Source: Actinomycetota bacterium (GTDB lineage Bacteria; Actinomycetota; Thermoleophilia; RBG-16-64-13). From it: a stretch of DNA of 42,420 nucleotides. The DNA lies in assembly GCA_012514635.1 (NCBI GenBank), contig JAAYZX010000039.1, positions 1-42,420 of the forward strand, written 5' to 3'. Made by a program: the position numbers and the translations under genes. Below the pieces are notes generated by a model. It ran no database searches, had not been told where the DNA came from, and saw only the letters and a program-made list of their open reading frames with translations. Positions within the stretch are counted from its first letter, which is position 1, and each line of letters starts with the position of its first letter. Below are positions 15,889 through 24,851 of the stretch, in pieces.

Positions 15889-17097
15889 ATGTTCACGGGT
15901 TTCTTCTTCCTGCTCCGTACGTACGGAGTGCCGGTCACACTGACGGAGTGGTTGACCTTCATGCAGGCTCTGGCCAAGGGTCTGGCCTTTTCCAATCTCA
16001 CGGACTTTTACGCGCTGGCTCGTTCCGTGCTGGTGAAGTCAGAGACCCATTTCGATCAGTACGATCAGGCGTTCCAGGCGGCTTTCGAAGGCATCGAGAC
16101 ACCGCAAGAGATTGCTGAGCAAGTGTGGGACTGGCTGTCGGATCCGTTGGTCATAGCCGGCCTGAGCGAGGAAGAGCGCAGGCAATTGCGCGAGTGGCTC
16201 GGCGATACAGATCTCGACGAATTGAGAAGGATGTTTGAAGAACGCCTGCGGGAGCAGGCCGAGGCCCACCATGGCGGCAACTACTGGGTAGGAACTGGTG
16301 GGACGTCGGCATTTGGGCACTCGGGCTTCCATCCGGGTGGTATCCGGGTGGGCGGAGAGAGTCGCAATCGTTCGGCGGTTAAAGTTGCGGGCGAGCGTCG
16401 ATACCGTGCGTATCGTACTGATGTGTCTGTAGGAGTCCGGCAATTCGAGGTGGCGCTGCGTCGCCTGCGGCAACTCTCCTCCAAGAACGAGTCACTCCCT
16501 GATGAGCTGGATTTGGACGGGACCATCCAGGATACGGCTGATAACGCGGGGCTGCTCTCCCTGCGCTGGCAACGCAGCCGTAAAAACAATGTGCGCGTCC
16601 TTGTGCTGATGGATGTAGGAGGCTCGATGCGTCCGTACATCAAGGTATGCAGCCAGCTATTCTCAGCCGTTAATAGGTCCACGCACTTTAAAGATCTCCG
16701 CTTCTACTACTTTCACAATTGCGTCTACGATCATCTTTATCATGATGTGGTTTGCAGTACGAGTAACGCTTCTTATACCACCGGCGTCATGCACGAGTTC
16801 TCTCCCGAATACAAGCTCATTTTGGTAGGGGATGCCACCATGGCCCCTTCCGAGCTCATGTCCAAAGGCGGCATCATTTGGTGGGGGCACTACAACAAGG
16901 AGCCGGGTATCGAATGGTTGCGACGTCTTGCTAAGCATTTCACGCATTCCGTGTGGCTGACTCCGGTGCCGCGCGAGGAGTGGGAGTGGGTGTGGGGGCG
17001 ATACACGATGGAGCAGGTGCAGAAGGTGTTCCCCATGCATGAACTGACGGTGGATGGACTGACGCATGCCGTTCGCTCGCTCATGGTGAGGAAATAG
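15889..17097 (+). CDS. VWA-domain protein, CoxE-like partner of MoxR
   Basis: This 402-residue protein has an all-helical N-terminal half (to about residue 140), a Gly/His-rich linker (HHGGNYWVGTGGTSAFG), and a C-terminal von Willebrand A domain. The VWA domain carries the MIDAS motif DVGGSM (the DxSxS type with Gly in the third place) and the later GDATMAP segment. Proteins of this type form a two-component chaperone with MoxR ATPases. Only one base separates the genes, so they are surely cotranscribed. A hairpin terminator follows at 17124. The client is unknown. Confidence 0.9.
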   Translation: MFTGFFFLLRTYGVPVTLTEWLTFMQALAKGLAFSNLTDFYALARSVLVKSETHFDQYDQAFQAAFEGIETPQEIAEQVWDWLSDPLVIAGLSEEERRQLREWLGDTDLDELRRMFEERLREQAEAHHGGNYWVGTGGTSAFGHSGFHPGGIRVGGESRNRSAVKVAGERRYRAYRTDVSVGVRQFEVALRRLRQLSSKNESLPDELDLDGTIQDTADNAGLLSLRWQRSRKNNVRVLVLMDVGGSMRPYIKVCSQLFSAVNRSTHFKDLRFYYFHNCVYDHLYHDVVCSTSNASYTTGVMHEFSPEYKLILVGDATMAPSELMSKGGIIWWGHYNKEPGIEWLRRLAKHFTHSVWLTPVPREEWEWVWGRYTMEQVQKVFPMHELTVDGLTHAVRSLMVRK

Positions 17098-17123
17098 TGA
17101 AATAGGGCCGCATACAAAGTGGA

Positions 17124-17147
17124 ACCGGGCTCCATATCGAGCCCGGT
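17124..17147. terminator. hairpin between convergent genes
   Basis: ACCGGGCTC (17124-17132) and GAGCCCGGT (17139-17147) form a 9-bp stem with a 6-base loop. It lies 26 bases past the VWA stop and before the end of the convergent minus-strand gene. The position suits a bidirectional terminator, though no T-run is present. Confidence 0.6.
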
Positions 17148-17178
17148 CACCGCAGACGTAGGGAGCTATCTGTTGGTA

Positions 17179-17895
17179 TCAGTTCGCATCCGTATCGGAA
17201 GTCCCTTTCCTAGGCCCCGAATCTATGGGTTCGGTTGCAGGCGGAGCGGTCACAGGGGTAGTCTCCGGTTGGATGCCGGCGGTGGTTTGAGTGAGTTGTG
17301 TAGCGGAAGATTGCGTGGCATTGCCGACGGCGGCGGTGGACGTGGACGTTGTATCATTGTTGGACGCGGCGGAGGATGTGGCGGCGGCTACGACTACGGG
17401 GACTGTAACCGTCACCGTGTGTTGCTCTATGATCACGCGTTCCTGAACCACGGGCTGGGTCACAATGCGTTCAGTGACTACTTTGGGGCCCGGCTCTCCA
17501 TTGAGCAGGGCAGAGATGCTCAGCACCACCGCCACCATGCCCAAGAAGGCCGGTACCCAACGCAAAAGGTTGCGTCGTACGCGGATGGCCGTACCAACCT
17601 GAATTGGTCGTCTGCTCATATCGGTGGTTTGCCCGTCGCCCGCCGAAGACGGTTCAGTCACCATTGCTTCTTTGGCATTGCCGGGATCTTCTTTCTGATG
17701 GGCTTCGCGCCGCTTCAGCCAATCCTTGCCTGCGTCAATACCGTGAGTGAGTCCCTGGGAGGTTAGGTTGCACACAGTTCCGGCCACGGCGGCTCCCACC
17801 AGTGTGCCGGCTAAGCCTGAGCGCGTTAGCACGTAGAAAGAGCACGCTGAAGAGAGCGTGGCCGTTGCTATTGTGGCGATCCGAACAAGCTTCAT
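17179..17895 (-). CDS. hypothetical membrane protein with Thr/Ser-rich tail
   Basis: I do not recognise this 238-residue protein. From the ATG at 17893-17895 it has two closely spaced hydrophobic helices near residues 5-24 and 29-45, a charged KDWLKRREAHQKEDP segment, a third helix near 116-135 (WVPAFLGMVAVVLSISALL), then a long tail rich in Val, Thr, Ser and Ala. The tail looks extracytoplasmic and disordered. No catalytic motif is visible. The start is uncertain because no ribosome site is seen; the open frame continues upstream, but that would overlap the divergent gene at 17934. Confidence 0.6.
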   Translation of the reverse strand: MKLVRIATIATATLSSACSFYVLTRSGLAGTLVGAAVAGTVCNLTSQGLTHGIDAGKDWLKRREAHQKEDPGNAKEAMVTEPSSAGDGQTTDMSRRPIQVGTAIRVRRNLLRWVPAFLGMVAVVLSISALLNGEPGPKVVTERIVTQPVVQERVIIEQHTVTVTVPVVVAAATSSAASNNDTTSTSTAAVGNATQSSATQLTQTTAGIQPETTPVTAPPATEPIDSGPRKGTSDTDAN

Positions 17896-17933
17896 GACCA
17901 ATACGACGTCGACAGACGGGTCGGAGGTTCCCG

Positions 17934-18281
17934 ATGTTGCGTGCAGAGAAACTGAACGACGAGGAGCGCCCACCCATCCTGAGCGAGGACACGCTGGTGG
18001 GCCTGCTGGGATCGGAGAGCATCGTCGATCTGGGGAGTGGCACCGGATTCTACACGGCTCCGGGATCCAAGGGGTTGGAACGCGTCGCGCGGGCGCTCAA
18101 ACCAGGAGGACGTCTCGTGATAGTCGATTGGAAACATTCGCATACGGCTCTGGAGCATGGGCCCCCACTCGAGCTCAGGTCGACGTGGCGGGAGGTGGTG
18201 GAGGTGTTGGCGCCACACTTTTCGACCACAGAAGGCCATGATCTCGATAGATACTTCTTTGTCGCGATAGGAGTGAAGTGA
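17934..18281 (+). pseudogene. SAM-dependent methyltransferase with internal deletion
   Basis: This 115-residue protein has the two ends of a class I methyltransferase but not the middle. Motif I is intact (SIVDLGSGTGFYT, about residues 29-41). It is joined within a few residues to LERVARALKPGGRLVIVDW, which normally lies about 70 residues later, after the acidic strand-2 loop and motif IV. The deletion is in frame and the ending looks natural (YFFVAIGVK). The gene keeps a good GGAGG site 6-7 bases before the ATG and is tightly followed by fbp, so it is probably still translated. It is unlikely to bind SAM normally. It may be a remnant or a repurposed small protein. Confidence 0.65.
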
Positions 18282-18282
18282 T

Positions 18283-19311
18283 ATGACCGAGAATCCCATC
18301 GGCGTCAACCTTACCCGTCATATTCATCAGACCCAACAGGCACACCCGGAAGCAACGGGGGAGCTGAGCACCATTCTGAATCAGATTGCTTTGGCTGCCA
18401 AGATAGTATCACGCAAGGTCAACCGGGCCGGTCTCGCCGATGTGTTGGGCTATACGGGGACAGAAAACATACAGGGAGAGGAGGTCCGTCGCTTGGATGT
18501 CCTGGCCAACGATGTGTTTATCTCCGCCTTCGATCATCTCGGCAATTTCTGCGTCATGGCCTCCGAAGAGGTGGATGAAGCCATTCCCATCCCTGACGAG
18601 TATCTCTGCGGGGGTTACTCTGTTGCCTTCGATCCGCTCGATGGATCGTCCAACATCGACGCCAACGTTTCTGTGGGGACGATTTTCGCGGTGCATCGCA
18701 AAATCAGCTTCGGCCCGCGCGGAGACAATTCGGATCTTATGCAGCCGGGAAATCGCTTGGTGGCGGCGGGCTACGTGGTATACGGCAGCAGCACCATGTT
18801 GGTGATGAGCACCGGCAACGGTGTCCACGGGTTCACTCTCGATCCGGAGATCGGGGAATTCTTGGAATCGCACCGCGACATCAAGATCCCGGAGAAGGGC
18901 AAGATCTACTCCTGCAACGAGGGCAACTATGGGTACTGGACGGAAGGAGTTCGCAGGTACGTAGACCACATCAAAGAGTCCGATGAGGCAAGTGGACGCC
19001 CATACAGCACTAGATATATCGGCTCTATGGTGGCCGACATGCACCGCACATTGCTGTACGGCGGTATCTTCATGTACCCCGGAGATCTGAAAAAGGATCC
19101 CACCACGCCGCACGGAAAACTGCGACTACTTTACGAGTGTGCGCCCATGGCTTTCCTCTGTGAACACGCGGGTGGCGCCGCCAGCACGGGCCGCGGCAGA
19201 GTTCTTGATGTGATTCCGGAGTCACTGCATCAGCGGGTTCCCTTCTTCGCGGGCTCCACCAACGACGTGCGGGAATTGGAGTCCTTCGTCGCGAAGTACG
19301 AGGGAGCATAG
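18283..19311 (+). CDS. fbp: class I fructose-1,6-bisphosphatase
   Basis: This gluconeogenic phosphatase (342 residues) converts fructose 1,6-bisphosphate to fructose 6-phosphate. Metal and substrate motifs are present: SEEVDE from residue 94, FDPLDGSSNID at 116-126, YIGSMVADMHR, and GKLRLLYECAPMAF near residue 278. This is the Fbp type, not the GlpX type more common in actinobacteria. One base separates it from the preceding truncated methyltransferase gene, in whose end the site ATAGGAG lies. Two large palindromes follow its stop. Confidence 0.95.
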   Translation: MTENPIGVNLTRHIHQTQQAHPEATGELSTILNQIALAAKIVSRKVNRAGLADVLGYTGTENIQGEEVRRLDVLANDVFISAFDHLGNFCVMASEEVDEAIPIPDEYLCGGYSVAFDPLDGSSNIDANVSVGTIFAVHRKISFGPRGDNSDLMQPGNRLVAAGYVVYGSSTMLVMSTGNGVHGFTLDPEIGEFLESHRDIKIPEKGKIYSCNEGNYGYWTEGVRRYVDHIKESDEASGRPYSTRYIGSMVADMHRTLLYGGIFMYPGDLKKDPTTPHGKLRLLYECAPMAFLCEHAGGAASTGRGRVLDVIPESLHQRVPFFAGSTNDVRELESFVAKYEGA

Positions 19312-19342
19312 GCTGCGGGACCACGTGTGGTGCGGTGGGGCG

Positions 19343-19377
19343 GAGGTGACGGCGGGCCGGAGGCCCGCCGTCACCTC
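19343..19377. terminator. 16-bp perfect hairpin after fbp
   Basis: Arms 19343-19358 and 19362-19377 pair perfectly around a 3-base loop, 31 bases after the fbp stop and overlapping the stop of the convergent gene (19371-19373). There is no T-run. It probably ends transcription from both sides together with the palindrome that follows. Confidence 0.6.
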
Positions 19378-20057
19378 AACAGCCGCCGACCCCCGTCGGC
19401 GCCGACGGGGGTCGGCGCGCGTCGCAAGAGTCGTCGGGTGGAGGGCCATTCTCCCAGCGCAAAGGCTCCCAAAAGACCGAGAAGGAGAAGGCTCTTGCGT
19501 GTGGCGGGCATGGGGCTCCAGTGGTACTGAAGTCGCGTCCGTACGATCTCTCCTATGGGCAGGCGGTCGGGGAGTCCCCGTATCCAACCACCCTCCGATA
19601 TGGAAGCAATAGCGGTAGCGGGGTCCTCCATGGCCACAACGGCTCTGTTCGGGTAATCCACCCATACGTGGTCAAAGGAATAGTGGAGCGTATAAGGTAG
19701 GCCTTTGGCCTCCAAGATGCTGGCTGTCAAGAGGGCCTCAGCTTGGCAGTCACCTGCTCCCGCAGATAAGATCTCGCTCACTGTAGGGAAGTACCAGAAC
19801 AGCCCGTAGAGATCCCAGGCTGTGCAATAAGGAACATGGTTCTGACTGAAGGTTTCTACGGCCGCATACTCGGCGGGGAGGATGGCAGCCAGCTCATTCA
19901 CAGCTGCGGGTTCTACGGGTGGGTTGAACAGGCGATGCACCGATATCGCCAGCGGCCTTGGATCCGGGTACAGGACAAATCCAGTCCACAGCGCCAATGC
20001 TATCGCAGCCAGCGCGCGTCTTAAGACAGGTCGGTCAAGCAGCGCTCTTCTTCTCAT
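19371..20057 (-). CDS. transglutaminase-like membrane protein
   Basis: This roughly 228-residue protein has an N-terminal hydrophobic helix (about residues 14-30), a periplasm-like central domain, and a second helix near 189-202. The core matches transglutaminase or papain-like folds: C104 in AGAGDCQAEALL, H130 in FDHVWVDYP and D134 make a plausible Cys-His-Asp triad. The substrate is unknown. The last 17 residues are encoded by a perfect palindrome, so the original C-terminus may have been replaced or extended. Start choice is uncertain: the ATG at 20055-20057 leaves 80 bases to the divergent gene. An in-frame ATG at 20120 would leave almost none. Neither has a clear ribosome site. Confidence 0.7.
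   Translation of the reverse strand: MRRRALLDRPVLRRALAAIALALWTGFVLYPDPRPLAISVHRLFNPPVEPAAVNELAAILPAEYAAVETFSQNHVPYCTAWDLYGLFWYFPTVSEILSAGAGDCQAEALLTASILEAKGLPYTLHYSFDHVWVDYPNRAVVAMEDPATAIASISEGGWIRGLPDRLPIGEIVRTRLQYHWSPMPATRKSLLLLGLLGAFALGEWPSTRRLLRRAPTPVGADGGRRLLR
19384..19417. repeat. 34-bp perfect loopless palindrome
   Basis: The two 17-base arms meet at GGC|GCC with no spacer. It lies inside the 3' end of the transglutaminase-like gene, so it is translated as part of the last 17 residues. It begins 6 bases from the preceding hairpin. Confidence 0.75.
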
Positions 20058-20137
20058 ACACACATCATATAGAATAAGCGCCAGTGCGAGTATTACGGGT
20101 GGGCGGGCGCCCTCCTTCATATAAGCGAGGAGTACGG

Positions 20138-21481
20138 ATGATTTTCGAAGCCGATTGGGTATTGCCCATCGTCAACCCGCCCATCGAGCAGGGGGCGGTG
20201 CGGGTAGTCGACGGCCGGATCGAGGATGTGGGGTATGCGGAGGATCTTCGCAGTCGATATCCGGACGAGGTTTTCACCAACTTCCATCACAGCATCCTTC
20301 TGCCCGGCTTCGTGAATGTGCATACACACCTGGAGTACTCGGTATTCCGAGGGTTTCTGGACAACTTGGCCTTCCCTGAGTGGATGCTGGCTTTCATAGG
20401 TGCGCGCAAACGACTCAACACTGACGATTACGTTGCTTCGGCCATGCTGGGAGCCATGGAGTGTGTGGGGTCGGGGATCACCACAGTAGGTGACACCGTG
20501 TCTCACGGTCGGGCCACTTTGGAGGCAACTAAGGCATTCGGGATGAGGACCTGCGCCTTCGTCGAGGTGTTCGGCATGGACGATTCCAACATACCCGGCG
20601 TACTGAAGAATCTAGATCAACGCATGGAGCGCTTCCGGGGGATGGCAGGTCCGCTGGCCAGTCTGGGGGTGTCCCCACATGCGCCGTACACCGTTTCCGG
20701 TCCTCTTTACAGCGCGCTTATGGCCTACTCAATGGGTGCGGGTGTCAAGATGGCCACGCATGTGGCGGAATCCAAGGCCGAGGTGACGTTTGTTCGCAAC
20801 GGGGCCGGTGTCTTGGCGCATGATTTCCGAGAGCTCGTAGGATGGGACGAGGTTCCCTGGATGCCCACGGGTGCCAGTCCTGTGAAATATCTGGAGCAAT
20901 GGGGTGTCCTCAACGCGAACCTCCTTGCTATTCACTGCGTCCAGGTCTCACAGGCCGACATCGAAGTACTGAAGGCGAAGGATGTGGCGGTGGCTCACTG
21001 TCCCAAGTCCAATGCCAAACTGGCCTGTGGGATTGCGCCGGTGGGCGACTTCTTGGCGGCGGGGTTGCGTGTGGGTATTGGCTCAGATAGTTTAGCGTCG
21101 AACAATCTGTTGGATATGTTCGGGGAGATGCGGGTGGCCATTCTCCTGCATAGGGCCAGCCAGCTGCATACGCAGGCGTTGCAGGCGGAACAGGCGCTGC
21201 ATATCGCGACACTGGGCGGGGCGCAGGTGCTTGGTTTGGACAATATAGTTGGCAGCCTCGAGCCCGGCAAAAGGGCGGATATTATAGCGGTGGATATGGA
21301 GTACAGTCACTTCGCACCCATCGATGATCCCGTGTCGGCTCTGGTATACGGAGCCAATCAGGAAGACGTGTTTTTCGCCATGATCGATGGGGAAGTCGTC
21401 TACAGCCGTAAGAAGTTCCCTAATATCGACGTGGCGGAGATCACCGATAGAGCAATGGCTGCTCGGGCAAAGCTCTGGTGA
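20138..21481 (+). CDS. amidohydrolase, MTA/SAH or aminofutalosine deaminase type
   Basis: This 447-residue amidohydrolase-superfamily enzyme is of the purine-nucleoside deaminase kind. Metal ligands are visible: H62 and H64 (NVHTH), H208 with E211 (THVAESKAE), a conserved H266 (AIHC) and D317 (GSDS). SPHAPYTVS near residue 179 is typical of the MTA/SAH deaminase and aminodeoxyfutalosine deaminase groups. The second would place it in menaquinone synthesis, useful for the fix and nuo quinone pool, but the sequence alone does not decide. I chose the ATG at 20138 because GAGGAG lies 5 bases upstream. Confidence 0.85.
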   Translation: MIFEADWVLPIVNPPIEQGAVRVVDGRIEDVGYAEDLRSRYPDEVFTNFHHSILLPGFVNVHTHLEYSVFRGFLDNLAFPEWMLAFIGARKRLNTDDYVASAMLGAMECVGSGITTVGDTVSHGRATLEATKAFGMRTCAFVEVFGMDDSNIPGVLKNLDQRMERFRGMAGPLASLGVSPHAPYTVSGPLYSALMAYSMGAGVKMATHVAESKAEVTFVRNGAGVLAHDFRELVGWDEVPWMPTGASPVKYLEQWGVLNANLLAIHCVQVSQADIEVLKAKDVAVAHCPKSNAKLACGIAPVGDFLAAGLRVGIGSDSLASNNLLDMFGEMRVAILLHRASQLHTQALQAEQALHIATLGGAQVLGLDNIVGSLEPGKRADIIAVDMEYSHFAPIDDPVSALVYGANQEDVFFAMIDGEVVYSRKKFPNIDVAEITDRAMAARAKLW

Positions 21482-21537
21482 TCTGCCGTGCACCGGTTTT
21501 ATCCTAACTGCATACCATCTCCGAGGAGAGTGTAAGA

Positions 21538-22164
21538 GTGCTTCTTGACCGCAGACGGATCAACAAATGGGCGAAATGGGTGGCTCTTGCCCTCGTCATC
21601 GCTTTCGGGATCGGCTTCGTGGCTCTGGGCGTGGGCACAGGGAATTTCAGCATAGCCGATTTACTGCACGGTAATCGTGATCACAGCCAAGCTTCGGCAG
21701 GTTCATCTGAAGCCGCCATTGCGGCCTATGAGGCTACTTTGGCAGAGAACCCTGATGATACTGATGCTCTTCTTGGCATTGCCAACGAGTACCGGAAGCT
21801 GGGCCTGCCACTGAAGGAAGCAGAGTATGTGGAGCGTCTGGCAGTTCTTCAACCCGGCAAGGGCGAGTTTGATCAGCGACTGGCTGTTATCTATCTCAAC
21901 CAGGATTCTCTGAACTACCCGGCTGCGGTCAAGGCTCTGCAGCGCGCTACTGCGCTTGACCCTAACGACGCTGATGCATTTCTGCAGTTGGGGGTAGCAG
22001 AGCGAAGTATGGGCAACATCAACGGTGCGATATTGGCCTGGACGCGCTACTTGACGCTTGCTCCGGAAGGTGAAATGGCGTCCACAGTGCGCGATGCCAT
22101 CGAGGAGTTGAAGGCGTCGTCAACGACCCTCACCGAGGGTGAGCCCATCACTCCAACCACCTAA
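21538..22164 (+). CDS. membrane-anchored TPR protein
   Basis: This 208-residue protein has one N-terminal transmembrane helix (about residues 13-33, after a basic RRRINKWAKW). Three or so tetratricopeptide repeats then span roughly residues 57-175, with AAIAAYEATLAENPDD, AVKALQRATALDPNDADAF and AILAWTRYLTLAPEG as the clearest units. It is a scaffold for protein contacts on the outer face of the membrane; the partner is unknown. It ends in a Thr/Pro tail. The start is GTG at 21538 with GAGGAG 9 bases upstream, 56 bases after the deaminase gene. Confidence 0.82.
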   Translation: MLLDRRRINKWAKWVALALVIAFGIGFVALGVGTGNFSIADLLHGNRDHSQASAGSSEAAIAAYEATLAENPDDTDALLGIANEYRKLGLPLKEAEYVERLAVLQPGKGEFDQRLAVIYLNQDSLNYPAAVKALQRATALDPNDADAFLQLGVAERSMGNINGAILAWTRYLTLAPEGEMASTVRDAIEELKASSTTLTEGEPITPTT

Positions 22165-22244
22165 GCGAATGGTATGTGGTCGTCTGCGGAGGTTCGCACG
22201 TTGACGTGCACGCTGCCGCGGTGGATGGTAAGCTCAGGACACCC

Positions 22245-22598
22245 ATGGAGCTGGTCATCGACAAAACCACCACGGATGGAGCGCTTGTCATCCGTGTCAA
22301 CGGGGAGCTGGATGTCTATACGGCCCCGCAGCTGAAGAACGCTCTAAGCGAGGGTGCCTCGCAGGGCCACCACAGCTTGGTGATTGACCTGACATGTGTA
22401 GGTTTCCTCGATTCTACGGCGCTCGGGGTTTTGGTGGGAGGGCAGAAACAGATGGAGGCGGAAGCCGTACGGCTTAGCCTGGTAATCACAGATCCCAATC
22501 TCGCTAAGATCTTCCGTATCACCGGGCTCGACGGCCTCTTTGAGATTTACTCGTCAGTGTCTGAGGCCATCAATCGAGGGCAGGTGGCGGCCGACTGA
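22245..22598 (+). CDS. STAS-domain anti-sigma factor antagonist
   Basis: This 117-residue single-domain STAS protein is of the SpoIIAA/RsbV type. It has VIRVNGELDVYTAPQLKNAL at the N-terminus and the phospho-acceptor loop FLDSTALGVLV, with S57 the likely phosphorylated serine. Such proteins release an alternative sigma factor by binding its anti-sigma kinase. No kinase or sigma factor gene is nearby. I chose the ATG at 22245 because the fold begins there and AGGA precedes it. TTGACG at 22201-22206 and GATGGT at 22224-22229, 17 bases apart, are a weak possible promoter. Confidence 0.9.
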   Translation: MELVIDKTTTDGALVIRVNGELDVYTAPQLKNALSEGASQGHHSLVIDLTCVGFLDSTALGVLVGGQKQMEAEAVRLSLVITDPNLAKIFRITGLDGLFEIYSSVSEAINRGQVAAD

Positions 22599-22664
22599 CG
22601 CAGACCGGTTGCCCTCCGGCGTGTTCGTCGTGCCTCGTTTCATCATTTCCCGGGGTGTGCACGC

Positions 22665-24851
22665 GTGCGATTGATTATTACTGAGAAGAACGATGCTGCG
22701 GTCAAGATCGCCAAGATCTTGGCCGACGGCTCACCAAAACGAGAGACTTTCCTCAAAGTTCCATATTACATATTGGAAGATAGAGAGGGACAACCAACCA
22801 GGGTGATTGGCCTCAAAGGGCACGTGCTCCAGATCGAATTTCCTGAGGAGTACGCCGACTGGCGCAAGGTAGAGCCGTCCGATCTTATCTCGGCTCCGTT
22901 GGTCAAAGGCGTGACGGCCAAGTCGGTGGTGCGGGCCGTCAAGAAGTTGGCTGAGGATGCAGAGTCGCTGGTGATCGCCACTGACTACGATCGTGAGGGA
23001 GAGCTTATTGGCTTGGAGGCGCTTGAGATCGCTGCGGAGGCCAATCCTCATTTAGAGCGACACGTGCGACGGGCCCGTTTCTCGGCCCTCACTGAAGGTG
23101 ATATCCTGCGGGCCTTTACGCAGCTGGACCACCTCTCACATCCCTTGGCGCACGCCGGTGAAGCTCGTCAGGACATCGATCTCATCTGGGGGGCTACGCT
23201 GACGCGTTTTGTGTCGCTCTCCACCAGGCGTCTAGGCAATCAGTTTCTGAGCGTGGGCAGAGTGCAGAGTCCGACCCTGGCGCTGATCGTGGAGCGCGAG
23301 AAGGAGCGTCGTGCGTTTGAGCCGCAACCGTTCTGGGTGGTGACCGCGGATTTGGCCGCCGACTTGGCCGGACATGACACCTTCACCGTCGTGCACAAGG
23401 AGGAGCGTTTCTGGGAAGAGGTGCGGGCCAATGCAGTCTTCTCCAAGCTTGTTGGGCCGGGCGTAGTGAGTCAGGTGAAGGCGACATCCCGCAAGGTGGC
23501 ACGGCCGGCGCCGTTCAGTACTACCACCTATACCAGCGCTGCCACCAGTCTGGGTTTGAGTGCGGCCGCCGCTATGAGCATCGCCGAGGATCTTTACATG
23601 GGTGGGTACATCAGTTATCCGCGTACGGATAACACCGTTTATCCTTCGTCGCTGGACCTGCGGGAGATCCTTCACGCTCTGGCCACCGACCCGTTTGCGG
23701 ACCAGGCTCGTGAGTTGCTCGCTAAGCCCAAGCTGATCCCCAGTCGCGGCAAGAAGAAGACCACTGATCACCCCCCCATCCATCCCACCGAGGTGATTCC
23801 GCCTGCCGGCACTCTGGATGATCGCAGGCGACGCATCTATGAGTTGATCGTCCGGCGTTTCTTCGCCACTCTGGCCGACGATGCGGTCATGGAGTCCACG
23901 CGCATCGATCTTGACATCAACGACGAGCCGTTCTTTGTGCGTGGGCAACGTGTGGTGGATGCGGGTTGGATGGCCTATTACCCCTATACGCGTCAGAAGG
24001 ATTCTGAGGTACCGCATATCGCCAAAGGTGATTCCTGTCGCCTGGTCGACAAACACTTGGACGCGCGTGAGACTCAGCCCCCGTCGCGCTATGGACAGGG
24101 AACACTCATCGAGCTCATGGAAAAGCACAATTTGGGGACCAAGGCCACCCGACACAACATTATCCAGAATCTCTATGATCGCGGTTACATACGCAGTAAT
24201 CCCATTGAACCGTCGGAGATGGGTATCAAGATGGCGGAGGCACTGCAGGAGTATGCGCCCACCATCGCCTCGCCGGAGATGACGGCTCGGCTGGAGATGG
24301 ATATGGACGCCATAACCGAGCGATCGTTGACACGGGACGAGGTGGTGAACCACTCGCGGGAATTGCTGCGGAAGGCGTATGGCTCGCTGGAGGCCAACAA
24401 GGAGGCGGTGGCGCGCAGGATCATGGAAGGTATCGTGGAGGATCGCATCGTGGGCGATTGTCCGCGCTGCGGGGCTAAGCTGCGTATTATTCGCTCTAAG
24501 GCCACCAAGAAACGGTTCGTGGGCTGTGAAGCCTATCCCGGGTGCGATCAAACCTATCCACTGCCACAGCGGGGCGAAGTGGTGCCCACCTACGAGATCT
24601 GCGCAGAGTGCGGTAGTCCTCGTGTCAAGGTGATGGGTGGTCGGAGGCCGTGGGTATTGTGTCTGGATCCGGAGTGTCCCACCAAGGCTGAGTACAAGGC
24701 TAAGCGTGCGGCCAGGGAGGCCTCGGCCAAGGCGGCTTCAACCAAGAAACCGACCACGAAGAAGCCGGCAGCCAAGAAGTCCACGGTTAAAGCGACCGCT
24801 AAGGACAAGGCCTCGGCTGCGAATGTGGGGGAGGTGGAGGATGACGGCTGA
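22665..24851 (+). CDS. topA: type IA DNA topoisomerase I, archaeal-like
   Basis: This 728-residue type IA topoisomerase relaxes negative supercoils. The Toprim domain begins MRLIITEKNDAAVKIAKIL, the form found in archaeal TopA, not the VIVESPAKAKTI form usual in bacteria. It contains ATDYDREGE (acidic residues D107, D109, E111, E113). The catalytic tyrosine is Y318 in GYISYPRTDN. The C-terminus has two four-cysteine zinc modules at about 600-665 (CPRCG...GCEAYPGC and CAECG...CLDPEC) and then a Lys/Ala-rich basic tail like that of actinobacterial TopA. The start is GTG at 22665 with only a weak ribosome site. The last 11 bases overlap tmk. Confidence 0.93.
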   Translation: MRLIITEKNDAAVKIAKILADGSPKRETFLKVPYYILEDREGQPTRVIGLKGHVLQIEFPEEYADWRKVEPSDLISAPLVKGVTAKSVVRAVKKLAEDAESLVIATDYDREGELIGLEALEIAAEANPHLERHVRRARFSALTEGDILRAFTQLDHLSHPLAHAGEARQDIDLIWGATLTRFVSLSTRRLGNQFLSVGRVQSPTLALIVEREKERRAFEPQPFWVVTADLAADLAGHDTFTVVHKEERFWEEVRANAVFSKLVGPGVVSQVKATSRKVARPAPFSTTTYTSAATSLGLSAAAAMSIAEDLYMGGYISYPRTDNTVYPSSLDLREILHALATDPFADQARELLAKPKLIPSRGKKKTTDHPPIHPTEVIPPAGTLDDRRRRIYELIVRRFFATLADDAVMESTRIDLDINDEPFFVRGQRVVDAGWMAYYPYTRQKDSEVPHIAKGDSCRLVDKHLDARETQPPSRYGQGTLIELMEKHNLGTKATRHNIIQNLYDRGYIRSNPIEPSEMGIKMAEALQEYAPTIASPEMTARLEMDMDAITERSLTRDEVVNHSRELLRKAYGSLEANKEAVARRIMEGIVEDRIVGDCPRCGAKLRIIRSKATKKRFVGCEAYPGCDQTYPLPQRGEVVPTYEICAECGSPRVKVMGGRRPWVLCLDPECPTKAEYKAKRAAREASAKAASTKKPTTKKPAAKKSTVKATAKDKASAANVGEVEDDG

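Noticed and set aside
23232-24551. A 439-codon open frame on the minus strand across topA
   Set aside because: It is antisense to a clear topoisomerase, has no recognisable domain, and is explained by GC-rich codon bias.
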